A stretch of 42,226 bases of DNA from Streptomyces sp. sk2.1 (GTDB lineage Bacteria; Actinomycetota; Actinomycetes; Streptomycetales; Streptomycetaceae). Numbering within the stretch: position 1 is the stretch's first letter; each line of letters begins with the position of its first letter. The stretch lies in assembly GCF_008120935.1 (NCBI RefSeq), contig NZ_RDBO01000020.1, positions 67,378 to 109,603 on the forward strand, in the 5' to 3' direction. Below, piece after piece: positions 1-9,600 of this stretch. The notes beneath the pieces were generated by a model. It saw only the letters and a program-made list of their open reading frames with translations, was not told where the DNA came from and made no database searches. Made by a program: the position numbers and the translations under genes.

Positions 1-1
1 C

Positions 2-787
2 TCCACCGTCGCCTTCGACCTGATGAACCCCACCGCCGACCTGACCGAACTGCCCGACGCCGGGAACATCGTCTTCATGGTCGGCGCCAAATTCGGCTCC
101 GCCGGAGCACCCTCGCACGCCTGGGCCGTGAACGCCGCGATGCCGGACCGGGTGACACACCGCTGGCCACACGCACGAATCGCCGCCTTCTCCACCGGCA
201 ACGTGTACCCACTGGTCCCGGTCTCCTCCGGCGGCAGCACCGAGAGCGACCCGGTGGGCCCGGTCGGCGAATACGCCATGTCCTGCCTGGGCCGGGAGCG
301 GATCTTCGGCCACGCGGCGCTGACCCGCGGCACCAAGGTCGCCAACATCCGCCTCAACTACGCGGTCGACCTGCGCTACGGCGTCCTCGCCGACATCGCG
401 TACCGGGTACAGACCGGCGAGAGCGTCGACGTGACGACCGGTCACGCCAATGTGGTGTGGCAGGGCTACGCCAACGAAGTCGCCCTGCGCTCGCTGCTGC
501 ACGCCACCGACGGCGAGGCGTTCACCCTCAACCTCACCGGCCCCGAGACCGCTTCGGTGCGCCGCATCGCCCGGTGGTTCGGCGAGGAGTTCGGCAAGGA
601 GCCGGTCTTCGCCGGCGAGGAGGCGCCCACCGCGCTGCTCTCCGACGCGAGCCGCTGCCACGCGCTGTTCGGCTATCCGGACGTCACGCTGCGCACCCTC
701 GTCGAATGGCAGGCCGACTGGCTGCGCCGCGGGCTGCCGCTGTCCGGCAAGCCCACCAAGTTCCAGGTCCGCGACGGAAGGTTCTGA
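2..787 (+). CDS. NAD-dependent epimerase/dehydratase (extended SDR-like), 5' partial
   Basis: The reading frame is open from base 2 and the N-terminal Rossmann segment lies outside the window, so the gene is truncated. The visible part has an STGNVYP stretch, which corresponds to the SDR active-site Ser/Thr segment. A Tyr codon at 272-274 sits where the YxxxK catalytic motif is expected, but the position of the catalytic Lys is Cys (YAMSC, codon 284-286). The C-terminal part resembles substrate-binding regions of sugar-nucleotide epimerase-like proteins. It lies 8 bp upstream of a DapA-family gene in a four-gene operon. It probably acts on a sugar or sugar acid derivative. The missing Lys makes classical SDR chemistry uncertain. 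Confidence 0.75.
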   Translation, partial: STVAFDLMNPTADLTELPDAGNIVFMVGAKFGSAGAPSHAWAVNAAMPDRVTHRWPHARIAAFSTGNVYPLVPVSSGGSTESDPVGPVGEYAMSCLGRERIFGHAALTRGTKVANIRLNYAVDLRYGVLADIAYRVQTGESVDVTTGHANVVWQGYANEVALRSLLHATDGEAFTLNLTGPETASVRRIARWFGEEFGKEPVFAGEEAPTALLSDASRCHALFGYPDVTLRTLVEWQADWLRRGLPLSGKPTKFQVRDGRF

Positions 788-795
788 TCCACCCC

Positions 796-1851
796 ATGTC
801 CACTCCCTCCCTCGCACCGACCCCCGCCCTGGACGCACTCGCCCACGGTGCGGTGATCCCCGCGCACCCGCTCGCCCTGCACGACGACGGCTCCTTCGAC
901 GAGCGCCGGCAGCGGGCGCTGACCCGCTACTACCTCGCCTCGGGCGCGGGCGGCGTCGCCGTCGCCGTGCACACCACCCAGTTCGAGATCCGCGAACCGG
1001 AGGTCGGCCTGTTCCGGCCGGTCCTGGAGCTCGCCGCCGAGACGATCGACGCCGAGGCCGGCCGGCCGTTCATCAAGGTCGCCGGTGCCTGCGGCTACAC
1101 GGCGCAGGCCGTCGCGGAGGCCGAGACCGCCGCCGAGCTCGGTTACGACGCGGTGCTGCTCAGCCCGGCCGTGCCCGGCGCGGACGAGAAGGGCCTGCTG
1201 GACCGGGCGCGGGCGGTCGGCGAGGTGCTGCCGGTGATCGGCTTCTACCTCCAGGAGGCGGTCGGCGGACGCTACCTGTCGCCGCACTTCTGGTCCTCGT
1301 TCACCGATCTGCCGAACACGGCCGCGGTGAAGATCGCCCCGTTCGACCGCTACCGCACCGCCGATGTCGTACGCGCCGTGGCCGCCGCCGACCGGGCCGA
1401 CGAGGTGGCGCTGTACACCGGCAACGACGACGACATCATCGGCGACCTGCTCACCCCGTACGAGACGGCGGGCGGCGGGCCGCGCTGGTTCGCGGGCGGG
1501 CTCCTCGGCCAGTGGGCCGTGTGGACGAGCTCCGCGGTGACGCTCCTCGACGACGTCCGCAGGGCACGCGGCGGGGACCACGAGGCGATGGTGCGCTGCC
1601 TGGGCCGCCGCCCGGAGCTCACCGACGCCAACAGCGCGGTGTTCGACGTGCGCGGCGCGTTCCGCGGCTGCATCGCCGGGGTCCACGAAGTGCTGCGCCG
1701 CCAGGGCCTGCTGGCGAACATCCGGTGCCTGGACCCGGCCGAGACGCTCTCCCCCGGACAGGCCGAGGAGATCAGCCGGGTCGCCGCGGCCTACCCCTGG
1801 CTGACCGATGACGCCTTCGTCGCGGAGCACCTCGATGACTGGCTCTCCTGA
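796..1851 (+). CDS. Dihydrodipicolinate synthase (DapA) family aldolase/lyase
   Basis: A 351-residue protein of the DapA/N-acetylneuraminate lyase family, which are class I (Schiff-base) TIM-barrel aldolases and dehydratases acting on 2-keto acids. The Schiff-base lysine is probably K179 in AAVKIAPF, and the family Tyr is in the GFYLQ strand. The protein is longer than true DapA (about 290-300 residues), and lysine genes are absent around it, so a catabolic keto-acid aldolase or dehydratase is more likely than lysine biosynthesis. The ATG at 796 follows the upstream stop by 8 bp. Its last codons overlap the start of the dehydrogenase gene, so the two are probably translationally coupled. The substrate cannot be named from sequence. 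Confidence 0.85.
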   Translation: MSTPSLAPTPALDALAHGAVIPAHPLALHDDGSFDERRQRALTRYYLASGAGGVAVAVHTTQFEIREPEVGLFRPVLELAAETIDAEAGRPFIKVAGACGYTAQAVAEAETAAELGYDAVLLSPAVPGADEKGLLDRARAVGEVLPVIGFYLQEAVGGRYLSPHFWSSFTDLPNTAAVKIAPFDRYRTADVVRAVAAADRADEVALYTGNDDDIIGDLLTPYETAGGGPRWFAGGLLGQWAVWTSSAVTLLDDVRRARGGDHEAMVRCLGRRPELTDANSAVFDVRGAFRGCIAGVHEVLRRQGLLANIRCLDPAETLSPGQAEEISRVAAAYPWLTDDAFVAEHLDDWLS

Positions 1852-2857
1852 CCCGGCCGGCCGGCCCCGGGTGGTCGTCGCCGTGCCGCCCGCGCTGCGC
1901 GCCCAGCTGTTCACCGCCGAGGTGTGGCGGGAGCTGGAGCGGGCGGCGGAGTTGGCGGTCCCGGACAACCATCGCGACCGGGCGGCTGTGGCGGCGGCGC
2001 TGCCCGGCGCCCGTGCGCTGATCACCTCGTGGGGGGCGCCGCGGGTGGACGCCGGGCTCCTCGCGTCGGCCGACCGGCTGGAGCTGGTGGCGCACACCGG
2101 TTCGGCGGTCGCGCCGTACGTCACCGAGGAGGTGTTCCGGCGGGGCGTCCTGGTCACCCAGGCCGGTGACGAGATGGCCCGCCCGGTCGCCGAGGTCGCG
2201 CTCGCGTTCACCCTGTCCCTGCTGCACCGCGTGCACCGCTTCGACCACGCCCTGCGCGGCGGGGCGACGTGGGAGGCGGCCGGCCAGGCCCCGCCGCGCC
2301 ACGAGATCCACGGCAGCGACATCGGGGTGATCGGCGCCTCCCGCACCGGCCGCGCGTACATCGCCCTGGTGCGGGCGATGGGGGCGCGGGTGGGCGTGGC
2401 CGACCCGTACCTCTCCGAGGCGGACGCGCGGGAGCTCGGCGTGGAGCGCGTACCGCTCGACGTGCTGCTGTCGCGCAGCCGGATCGTGGCCGTGCACGCC
2501 CCGGTCACCGAGGAGACCCACCGGATGATCGGTGCCGAGCAGCTGGCCCTGATGCCGGACGGGGCCGGCCTGGTGAACACCGCGAGGTCGTGGCTGGTCG
2601 ACGAGGAGGCGCTGCTCGCCGAGTTGTCGTCGGGCCGACTGGACGCGGCGATCGACGTCTTCGAGGCGGAGCCGCTGCCGGTGGACCATCCGTTCCGCTC
2701 CCTGCCGAACGTGCTGCTCACTCCGCACCAAGCGGCGGGCAGCGTCGAGTGCCGGCAGCGGCTCGGGGCGAGCGCCGTCGACGAGGTGCTGCGCCTGCTC
2801 TCCGGGCGGCCGCCGCTGCACGCCGTCACGGCCGACGCCCTCGCCCGTCTGCACTGA
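1835..2857 (+). CDS. D-isomer-specific 2-hydroxyacid dehydrogenase family protein
   Basis: A 340-residue NAD(P)-dependent D-2-hydroxyacid dehydrogenase, reducing 2-oxo acids to 2-hydroxy acids or the reverse. The nucleotide-binding turn is VIGASRTG (about 165-172), a variant of GxGxxG. The catalytic triad is visible: Arg251 in NTARSWLVDE, Glu279 in VFEAEPLP and His298 in LTPHQAAG. I chose the ATG at 1835 because GGAG lies 7 nt upstream; an in-frame ATG at 1808 is inside the previous gene and has no such site. It overlaps the DapA-family gene by 17 bp. Together with the lyase and hydrolase it probably completes a sugar acid or carboxylate route. Confidence 0.88.
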   Translation: MTGSPDPAGRPRVVVAVPPALRAQLFTAEVWRELERAAELAVPDNHRDRAAVAAALPGARALITSWGAPRVDAGLLASADRLELVAHTGSAVAPYVTEEVFRRGVLVTQAGDEMARPVAEVALAFTLSLLHRVHRFDHALRGGATWEAAGQAPPRHEIHGSDIGVIGASRTGRAYIALVRAMGARVGVADPYLSEADARELGVERVPLDVLLSRSRIVAVHAPVTEETHRMIGAEQLALMPDGAGLVNTARSWLVDEEALLAELSSGRLDAAIDVFEAEPLPVDHPFRSLPNVLLTPHQAAGSVECRQRLGASAVDEVLRLLSGRPPLHAVTADALARLH

Positions 2858-2893
2858 ACCCCCGATATTCCACCCGTTGAGAAAGTTCCTCCC

Positions 2894-3742
2894 ATGCGAC
2901 TGATGCGCATCGGCGAGCCGGGCCACGAGCGCCCGGTCCTCGTCTGCCCCGAAGGCCGTCACCACGACCTGTCCGGCATCACCGACGACATCGACGGCGC
3001 GTTCCTCGCCGCGCTCGCGGACAACCCGCGGCTGGTCCCCGCCGAACCCGTGCTCCCCGAGATCGACATCACGGGTCTGCGGATCGGTGCCCCGGTGGCC
3101 CGGCCCTCCGCGCTGCTCTGCATCGGCCAGAACTACGCGGCCCACGCCGCGGAGTCGGGTGCCGAACCGCCCGAGCAGCCGATCCTCTTCTACAAGTCGC
3201 CGAACACGGTCGTCGGCCCGTACGACGACGTGCTCATCCCGCGCGGTTCGAAGAAGACGGACTGGGAGGTGGAGCTGGCCGTCGTCATCGGCCGCCGCGC
3301 CTCCTACCTGGACTCCCCCGCCGACGCCGCCGCGCACATCGCGGGCTACGCCGTCAGCAACGACGTCTCCGAACGCGCCTTCCAGCTGGAGGAGTCGGGC
3401 GGTCAGTGGTCCAAGGGCAAGAGCTGTGCCACGTTCAACCCGCTGGGCCCGGTGCTGGTGACGGCCGACGAGGTCGGCGACCCGCAGGACCTACGGCTGC
3501 GCAGCTACGTCAACGGCGAGCCGCGGCAGGACTCCGTCACCGCGGACATGATCTTCAGCGTGGCGCACCTGGTGCACCACCTGTCGCAGTACCTGGTGCT
3601 GGAGCCCGGTGACGTCATCAACACCGGTACCCCGCAGGGCGTGGCGCTGTCCGGCCGCTTCCCCTACCTGGGTCCGGGCGACGTGATGGAGGTCGAGATC
3701 TCGGGCCTCGGCCGGCAGCGCAGCGTCTGCCGGCCCGCGTAG
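2894..3742 (+). CDS. Fumarylacetoacetate hydrolase (FAH) family protein
   Basis: A 282-residue member of the FAH superfamily, metal-dependent hydrolases, decarboxylases or isomerases of diketo acids. The metal-binding carboxylates fit E125 and E127 in DWEVELAVVIG plus D157 in AVSNDVSER. The later motifs GDVINTGTPQGV and GDVMEVEISGLG are typical of the family. Related enzymes include 2,4-diketo-3-deoxy-L-fuconate or L-rhamnonate hydrolases and homoprotocatechuate-path isomerases. The neighbouring aldolase and dehydrogenase favour a sugar acid role, but this is inference. It is the last gene of the operon and is followed by a strong hairpin. Confidence 0.88.
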   Translation: MRLMRIGEPGHERPVLVCPEGRHHDLSGITDDIDGAFLAALADNPRLVPAEPVLPEIDITGLRIGAPVARPSALLCIGQNYAAHAAESGAEPPEQPILFYKSPNTVVGPYDDVLIPRGSKKTDWEVELAVVIGRRASYLDSPADAAAHIAGYAVSNDVSERAFQLEESGGQWSKGKSCATFNPLGPVLVTADEVGDPQDLRLRSYVNGEPRQDSVTADMIFSVAHLVHHLSQYLVLEPGDVINTGTPQGVALSGRFPYLGPGDVMEVEISGLGRQRSVCRPA

Positions 3743-3765
3743 CACCGGCCGGATCATTCGAAGGA

Positions 3766-3801
3766 CGGGCGCACGGGGGTTGGGGGCCTCCCGTGCGCCC
3801 G
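3766..3801. terminator. Bidirectional hairpin between convergent FAH and amine oxidase genes
   Basis: A perfect 12-bp inverted repeat (CGGGCGCACGGG, 3766-3777, with 3790-3801) has a 12-nt loop. It starts 24 bp after the FAH stop and ends 61 bp before the end of the minus-strand amine oxidase gene. There is no T-tract, which is common for Streptomyces terminators. Confidence 0.7.
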
Positions 3802-3862
3802 CCGGTCTCGGGGTCGCCCGGCGGGCTCTCGGAGCCTGCCGGGCGTTCGGTTCTCCGGGAGT

Positions 3863-5557
3863 TCAGTCCTCCGGGAGTTCGACCGGGGCGATGTCGTCGA
3901 AGACGTCGCCGGGGCCGGGGTTCGTCGGGTCCGTCGCGCCGCCGAACTGGTGCATCACGCCCCACACCGCGTTGAGCGCGGTCTGCACGGCGCCCTCGGC
4001 CCATCCGGCCGTCCAGGAGATGTCGTCGCCCGCGAGGAACAGCCCGCGCCGGTCGGCGGGCAGCCGGTCCTGCATGAAGTGGGTGAACAGCCGCCGCTGG
4101 TAGCGGTAGTGGCCGGGCAGGTTGGCCTTGAACGCCCCCATGAAGTAGGGCTCGTTCTCCCAGGAGACCGTCACCGGGTTGCCGATGACGTGCTTCCTGA
4201 TGTCCACGTCCGGGTAGATCTCGCCGAGCGACTTGAGCATGACGTCCATGCGCTCGGCCGGGGAGAGCGGCAGCCACTTCAGGCTGTCGTCGCACCAGGT
4301 GTACGAGAGGCAGATGACGGCGGGCCGGTCGGGGCCGTCGTCCAGGAGGTACGTCCCGCGGGTCATCCGGTCGGTGAGCGTCATCGACATGGTGTCCCGG
4401 CCGGTCGACTCGTCCTGGTCCAGCCAGAACGGCCGGTCGACCGGGACGAACAGCTTGGACGACTCCATGTAGTGGGTGCGCTCCATCGCCGTCCAGTGGT
4501 CGATCGGGAAGAGCGCGTCGTCGCAGTCGACCTTCGAGAGCAGCAGCCAGGACTGCCCGGTGAAGATCGCGGCCGGGTAGGTGCGGATGTCGCCGGTGGC
4601 GTCGGTGATGGTGATCCGGTTGCCGGCGGTGCGGTTCATCCGGGTCACGGCCGGGCGCGGCTCGCCGCCGTGCAGCGAGGACAGCGACGTGCCGAGCGGC
4701 CAGTGGACGATCTTCTGCGGTTCGCGGTCCCACAGCCGCAGCGGGAGCTGCTGGCTGCCGCCGACGATGCCCCGGTGGTGGTCGTCCGCCTCGGTGTAGA
4801 CGACGCGCAGGATCTCCAGGATGGAGTTGGGGAAGTCGGTGTCCCAGCCGCCGGTGCCGAAGCCGACCTGGCCGAAGATCTCCCGGTGCCGGAAGGACTT
4901 GAAGGCGTCGGAGTCGCAGAGGAAGCCGTAGAAGGTCTGGTTGTCGAGCTTCTCGACGAGCCTCGCCCAGATCTCCCGGATGCGCGGCACGTCGCGCTCG
5001 CGCATCGCGCGGTTCATGTCGGAGAAGTCGGCGCCCTCCTCCAGGCAGCGGTTCCAGGCGTCCATCACGTCGCGGTAGACCTGCGGGAGGTCGTCGATGG
5101 TCCGCGCGTAGTGGGACTCGCCCTTGAGGTCGACGACGGTCGACGGGGTGGCCGGGGAGAGCGGGTTGGGGAACGGCTTCGTCTCCAGGCCGACCAGGTC
5201 GATGTAGTGCTGGAGGGCGGTGGAGGACGGCGGGAAGCGCATCGCTCCCATCTCGGCGGTGAGGTCCGGGTCGCAGCCGTCGAACCCGACGGTGCGCAGC
5301 CGGCCGCCGATCCGGTCCGCCTCGTAGACGACGGGCTTGAGCCCCATCTTCATCAGTTCGTACGCGGCGACGATGCCGGACAGTCCGCCACCGATGACGG
5401 CCACCTCGGTGCCGTGCCCGGTCGCCGGGATCTGCCCGATCCCGGCCGGGTGCGCCAGGAAGTCGTCGTACGCGTAGGGGAAGTCCGGCCCGAACATGGT
5501 GATCGGTTCGGCGGTGGCGTCGGTGTGCTGGACGGCGTTGGGCACCGTGGACGTCAT
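3863..5557 (-). CDS. Flavin monoamine oxidase / amino acid 2-monooxygenase-like FAD enzyme
   Basis: A 564-residue FAD-dependent amine oxidase family protein. The dinucleotide-binding motif is VIGGGLSG (about 54-61) with the ribose-binding acidic residue at E79 in VVYEAD, followed by the GG-RL signature IGGRLRT. The C-terminal FAD-contacting segment is LFLAGDDISWTAGWAEGAV. Length and layout resemble bacterial tryptophan 2-monooxygenase and phenylalanine 2-monooxygenase more than short monoamine oxidases. An AAGGAG lies 10 nt upstream of the ATG at 5557. It follows a nitrilase-superfamily gene with a 58-bp gap, so an amino acid to amide to acid route is plausible. An amine or polyamine oxidase is the alternative. 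Confidence 0.85.
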   Translation of the reverse strand: MTSTVPNAVQHTDATAEPITMFGPDFPYAYDDFLAHPAGIGQIPATGHGTEVAVIGGGLSGIVAAYELMKMGLKPVVYEADRIGGRLRTVGFDGCDPDLTAEMGAMRFPPSSTALQHYIDLVGLETKPFPNPLSPATPSTVVDLKGESHYARTIDDLPQVYRDVMDAWNRCLEEGADFSDMNRAMRERDVPRIREIWARLVEKLDNQTFYGFLCDSDAFKSFRHREIFGQVGFGTGGWDTDFPNSILEILRVVYTEADDHHRGIVGGSQQLPLRLWDREPQKIVHWPLGTSLSSLHGGEPRPAVTRMNRTAGNRITITDATGDIRTYPAAIFTGQSWLLLSKVDCDDALFPIDHWTAMERTHYMESSKLFVPVDRPFWLDQDESTGRDTMSMTLTDRMTRGTYLLDDGPDRPAVICLSYTWCDDSLKWLPLSPAERMDVMLKSLGEIYPDVDIRKHVIGNPVTVSWENEPYFMGAFKANLPGHYRYQRRLFTHFMQDRLPADRRGLFLAGDDISWTAGWAEGAVQTALNAVWGVMHQFGGATDPTNPGPGDVFDDIAPVELPED

Positions 5558-5615
5558 GGGGTACGGACTCCTTGCGCGGTGGTGAAAGAAGGTGGAACGG
5601 GGGTGCGGGCCCGGG

Positions 5616-6431
5616 TCAGGGAGCCGTACGGGCCGGGGCGAGGGAGCCGTACAGACCGGGGCGGCGGTCGCGCAGATACGGGTTGGCGGCGCGCGAGGCG
5701 CTCAGGAAGCCGGGGTCCACCTCGCCGACGACCAGTTCCTCGCCGCGTCCGGCGCGGGTGCGGGCGGTGCCGTCGGGTCCGGCCAGGCAGCTCAGTCCGA
5801 CGAACTCGAACTCGCCCTCCTGTCCCGTCCGGTTGGCGTACGCCACGTACATCTGGTTCTCGAAGGCGCGGACCGGCACGAGGGACTCGGCGACGAACGG
5901 GAAGGGGTGCATCAGCGCGGTGGGAACCAGGAGCAGGTCGGTGCCCGCGAGGGCGTGCGCGCGGACGTTCTCCGGGAACTCGACGTCGTAGCAGATCATG
6001 ATCCCGACGCGTACGCCGTCCAGTTCGGCCTGGACCACGGGCTGCTCGCCCGGGGTGAACCACTTCTGCTCGAAGTCGCCGAACAGGTGCGTCTTGCGGT
6101 AGCCGGCCAGCACCGCCCCGTCCGGGCCGACGAGCTGCGCGGCGTTGAAGATCCGCTCGCCCGCGCGTTCCGGGTAGCCGTGGAGGACGGCGAGTCCGTG
6201 GCGGGCGGCGATCTCGCCGACGGCGCGGAGGGACGGCCCGTCGGCCGGCTCGGCCAGCCGGGCGACGTCGGCCCCGATCGCGTAGCCGGTCAGGAAGAGT
6301 TCGGGACAGACCAGCAGCCGGGCACCGGCGCCGGCCGCCCGCCGCGCGGCGTCGTCGAGCGCCTCGATGTTCTCGTCCACGCGCCCGGGGCGTCCGGAGC
6401 TCTGGAGCAGGGCGGTGCGCAACGGCGGCAT
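5616..6431 (-). CDS. Carbon-nitrogen hydrolase (nitrilase superfamily amidase)
   Basis: A 271-residue protein with the full nitrilase-superfamily catalytic triad: Glu44 (CPELFLTGY), Lys113 (YRKTHLFGDFE) and Cys147 (IMICYDVEFPE). The length is typical of the family. Such enzymes cleave C-N bonds in amides, carbamoyl-amines or nitriles; the exact substrate is unknown. The ATG at 6431 is preceded by GAGG with 6 nt spacing. The much longer open frame upstream is antisense to the CHAT gene and is not coding. It is the first gene of a two-gene unit with the amine oxidase, so an amide made by that enzyme is a sensible substrate. The divergent upstream region has repeated GTTGCG motifs. Confidence 0.9.
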   Translation of the reverse strand: MPPLRTALLQSSGRPGRVDENIEALDDAARRAAGAGARLLVCPELFLTGYAIGADVARLAEPADGPSLRAVGEIAARHGLAVLHGYPERAGERIFNAAQLVGPDGAVLAGYRKTHLFGDFEQKWFTPGEQPVVQAELDGVRVGIMICYDVEFPENVRAHALAGTDLLLVPTALMHPFPFVAESLVPVRAFENQMYVAYANRTGQEGEFEFVGLSCLAGPDGTARTRAGRGEELVVGEVDPGFLSASRAANPYLRDRRPGLYGSLAPARTAP

Positions 6432-6504
6432 GGCTGACCTCGGTCGGTGCGGGCGGGGCGGGGACGTATCGACGGTACGGTCCGCCGCTCGTCGGGGACA
6501 AGGC

Positions 6505-6570
6505 GCGAATGTTGCGCATGGACCGTCGATTCGTTGCGTGCTCAAAGGCAGAGTGGCGATTCGTTGCGCG
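6505..6570. promoter_or_regulatory. Repeated CGAttCGTTGCG-type boxes in divergent promoter region
   Basis: Three related boxes lie between the nitrilase and CHAT starts: CGAATGTTGCGC (6506-6517), TCGATTCGTTGCGTG (6526-6540) and GCGATTCGTTGCGCG (6556-6570). The last two share CGATTCGTTGCG with exactly 30 bp between copies, and the GTTGCG cores begin at 6511, 6533 and 6563. Spacing near multiples of the helix turn suggests operators for a cooperative regulator. The nearby Lrp/AsnC protein is one candidate. Which of the two divergent units they control is unknown. Confidence 0.4.
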
Positions 6571-6673
6571 ACGGGAAACACACAGGTCAAGGGTGTGATG
6601 GAGGCAACGGTCCCGGGTGGCCCGAGAGCTGCCGCTAGCCTGGCGTACCGCTGTACGCGAGGGAGGGGGCGCG

Positions 6674-9600
6674 GTGAGGGACGATGCGCGCGGGCACTGG
6701 GTGGACGAGGTGGCGGGGCTGGCGGGACGCTGGCTCGGGCCCGGCGTACTGCCGGAGGGGCCACGGACGGACGAGTGGTGGGCCGCACTGGCGACCCGCA
6801 CCGCGCTGGCCGCGCTGGCCGCGCGCGAGGGGGCGGACGACGCCGCCAGGGCCCTGGCGGCCGCCGTGCGTCTCGGTCCCGACACGGGCACGGAATCCTT
6901 ACCGGTACCTCGGCGCCCGGCCGTCGGGCGTTCCGCGGAGCCGTTCCCCACCCGCGGGGCGGCGGAGGACCCCGAGCGCTCCGGGCATCCGTGGCACGCC
7001 TGGTCGCCACTGCCCGGCGACCGCGATCCGGCGTCCCGCTGGCCGAGGCCGCCGGTCCCTCCCGCCCGTTACCTGGAAGTCCGGGAGGGCCCTCGGGAGG
7101 AACTGTCCGCAGCCGAGCTGGGGCGTCGTCTCCTGACGGATCACGTCCGCACCGGTGCGCCGGAGCGGCTCGACGAGGCGGAGGCCGTTCTTCGGGGCGT
7201 GGTCCGGGAGGTGCCCTCGGACGGGGTGCACCAGGAGTCCGCCCACGGCGACCTCGCGTGGGCCCTGCTCCTCCGGTTCGTCCGCTCCGAGCAGCGGGAG
7301 GACGTCGACGGGGCGATCGAGTACGCGATGATCGCCCGGGTCTTCGACCAGCCCTCCGGGGCCGGGGCCGCGCATCCGCCCCCGTGGGAGACCGTGCTCG
7401 CGATGGCGCTCCTGGCCCGCCACGACCTGACGGGCCGCGGGGTGGACCTCGACAACGCGGTCGCCGTGCTGGAGCGCTCCGCGGCACGGCTGCGCAGCGA
7501 CGACCCCGACCTCGACACCGTCCTGTCGACGCTGGCGGACGCGCTGCTCTGCCGGCACGGCCAGCGCGGGAACCCGGCGGACCTGCGGCGGGCCGGGGAG
7601 CTGCGGTACGACGTCGAGCAGTATCCCTCGCTCGCCACCGCGCGGTTCGCGGCCTATCTGACCGGCGGCGCCCCGGAAGCACTCGACGATGCCGTGGCCG
7701 CGGGCACGGCATCGGTGGAACAGGCCCGGAACCCGGCGCAGCGCGCCTGGAGCCTGAACAACCTGGCCGGGTACCTGCTCGCGCGCCACGAGGCGTCACG
7801 GGATCCGTCGGATGCCGCCGCGGCGGTGGACCGGCTGAACAGTGCCCTGGAGCTGTTGCGGCACGGAACCACCGCCCGCGCGGCGGTGTCGCTGAACCTC
7901 GCCCGCGCCCTCATGACGGGCCCGACACCCCTGCGCTTCCGGGCCGCCCGGCTGATCGGCGAGGCACTGGACACGGAGCACACCACGCTCGCCCTCCAGG
8001 CGCAGGCGCTCGAACTGCTCTGCGCGGTCGCCGAGTTCGACGGCGGCCGCTCCCCCGTGACGGAGGTCCGGGCGGAGGTGCTCGACCGGCGGCTCGGCGC
8101 CCTCGTGGAACAGCTGGGCGCGGAGTCGGCCGGCGCCCGTGTCTCCTCCCTGCGCTGGGCCCGGGCCCGGCTCCGCCGGGGAATGGGGCAGCACGGGGAG
8201 AGCCGCGAACTGGCTCGGGAGGTACTCGACGACCGGGTGTGGGACGTGCTGGCCCAGCCCGATCCCGCGGAGGCCTACCGCTGGGCCCGGCAGGCCCTCG
8301 ACGAGGCGGCCGAGCTGGCGTCCTGGCTGTCGGCCGACGGGCAGCCGGGCGAGGCGTTCGCCGCGGTCGAGTCCGCACGCGGTCTCGCGCTGTGCTCCGC
8401 GACCGACACGGACCCGGTCGCGGAGCGTCTCGCCGCCGTCGGCAGCGACGACCTGCGAAGGCGGTGGCTGCTCGCGCGAGAGAGCCCGGCCCTTTCCCCC
8501 GGGCCCGCGGCCCCCCGCCGGGAATTCGACGGCCCGCCACCGGCCGGACAGGATCGTCGGCGGCTCCTCGCGGAGGTCCGGCAGGCCCTGTCGTCGCGGA
8601 ACCGGACCGGCCCGGCCCCGGCGGCGGGCCTCCTGGGGAGGCCCTCGCTCCGGACGCTCGCCGAGCAGGTCCGCGCCGTCGACGCCGATGCCGTCGTGCA
8701 CCTGGTCATGGGACGCAACGCCGTGCCGGGAAGGGCGCTGGTCCTGCACGCGGCGGGAGATGTGACGGCGCTTCCCCTGCCGGACCTCCGCGAGGACTCG
8801 GCGCAGCTGCGTGAGTTCGTGCTGGCGCACGACAGGAGTCTGCGGTCCCCCGGGGACAAGGGGGCGGACAACAAGTGGGCCAAGGCGCTGCGAGGGCTGT
8901 ACGGGTGGTCCTGGCGGGCGGTGGTGGGGCCGCTCCTGAGTCATCTGTCGTCCCGCCCGGAGCTCGCGGAGCGGGCGGTTCCGCGGGTGGTGCTGGTGCC
9001 CACGGGGGTGCTGGGCCTGGTGCCCTGGCATGCCGCACGGCGCAGGGAGGGCGGATCCGGATGGCGTTACGCGATCGAGGACGCCGGTTTCGGCTACGCG
9101 CCGTCGGCGGGCGCCCTGGGCGGCTTCGCCGACCGGGCCCAGGCCCCTCTGGACGGTGCGGGACTGGTGGTGGCCGACCCGTCCGACGATCTGCCGCACG
9201 CCCGGCAGGAAGGCGGTGACCTCCACCGCTGGTACTACGCCAAGGGCCCCCGGCTCGGCCGTTCCGGCGATCCGGCCGCTCCTCCGGCCACACCTCGGGC
9301 GGTTCTCGGCTCGCTCCTCGCGGACACGGCCTCCGGTGCCCCTCCCGTGGCCCACTTCGCCTGCCACGCCCGCAGTTGTGCTCCCGCGGCCGACTCCCAC
9401 CTGGTCCTCGCCGGTGGACAGCGGCTCACGGTGGCCGCCCTGCTGCGGAGCGCCCGCCCCACCGGTCGTCGCGACGGCCCCCTGGTCGTGCTGTCCGGGT
9501 GTGCCACGGCCGTACCGGGTGATCGTTACGACGAGTCGCTCAGCCTCGCCACCGCCTTCGCTTCGGCGGGGGCCGCCTCGGTCGTCGGCACCCTGTGGGC

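Noticed and set aside
3950..6001. 683-codon plus-strand open frame opposite the amine oxidase
   Set aside because: Low-complexity translation, no motifs, fully antisense to two recognisable enzymes.
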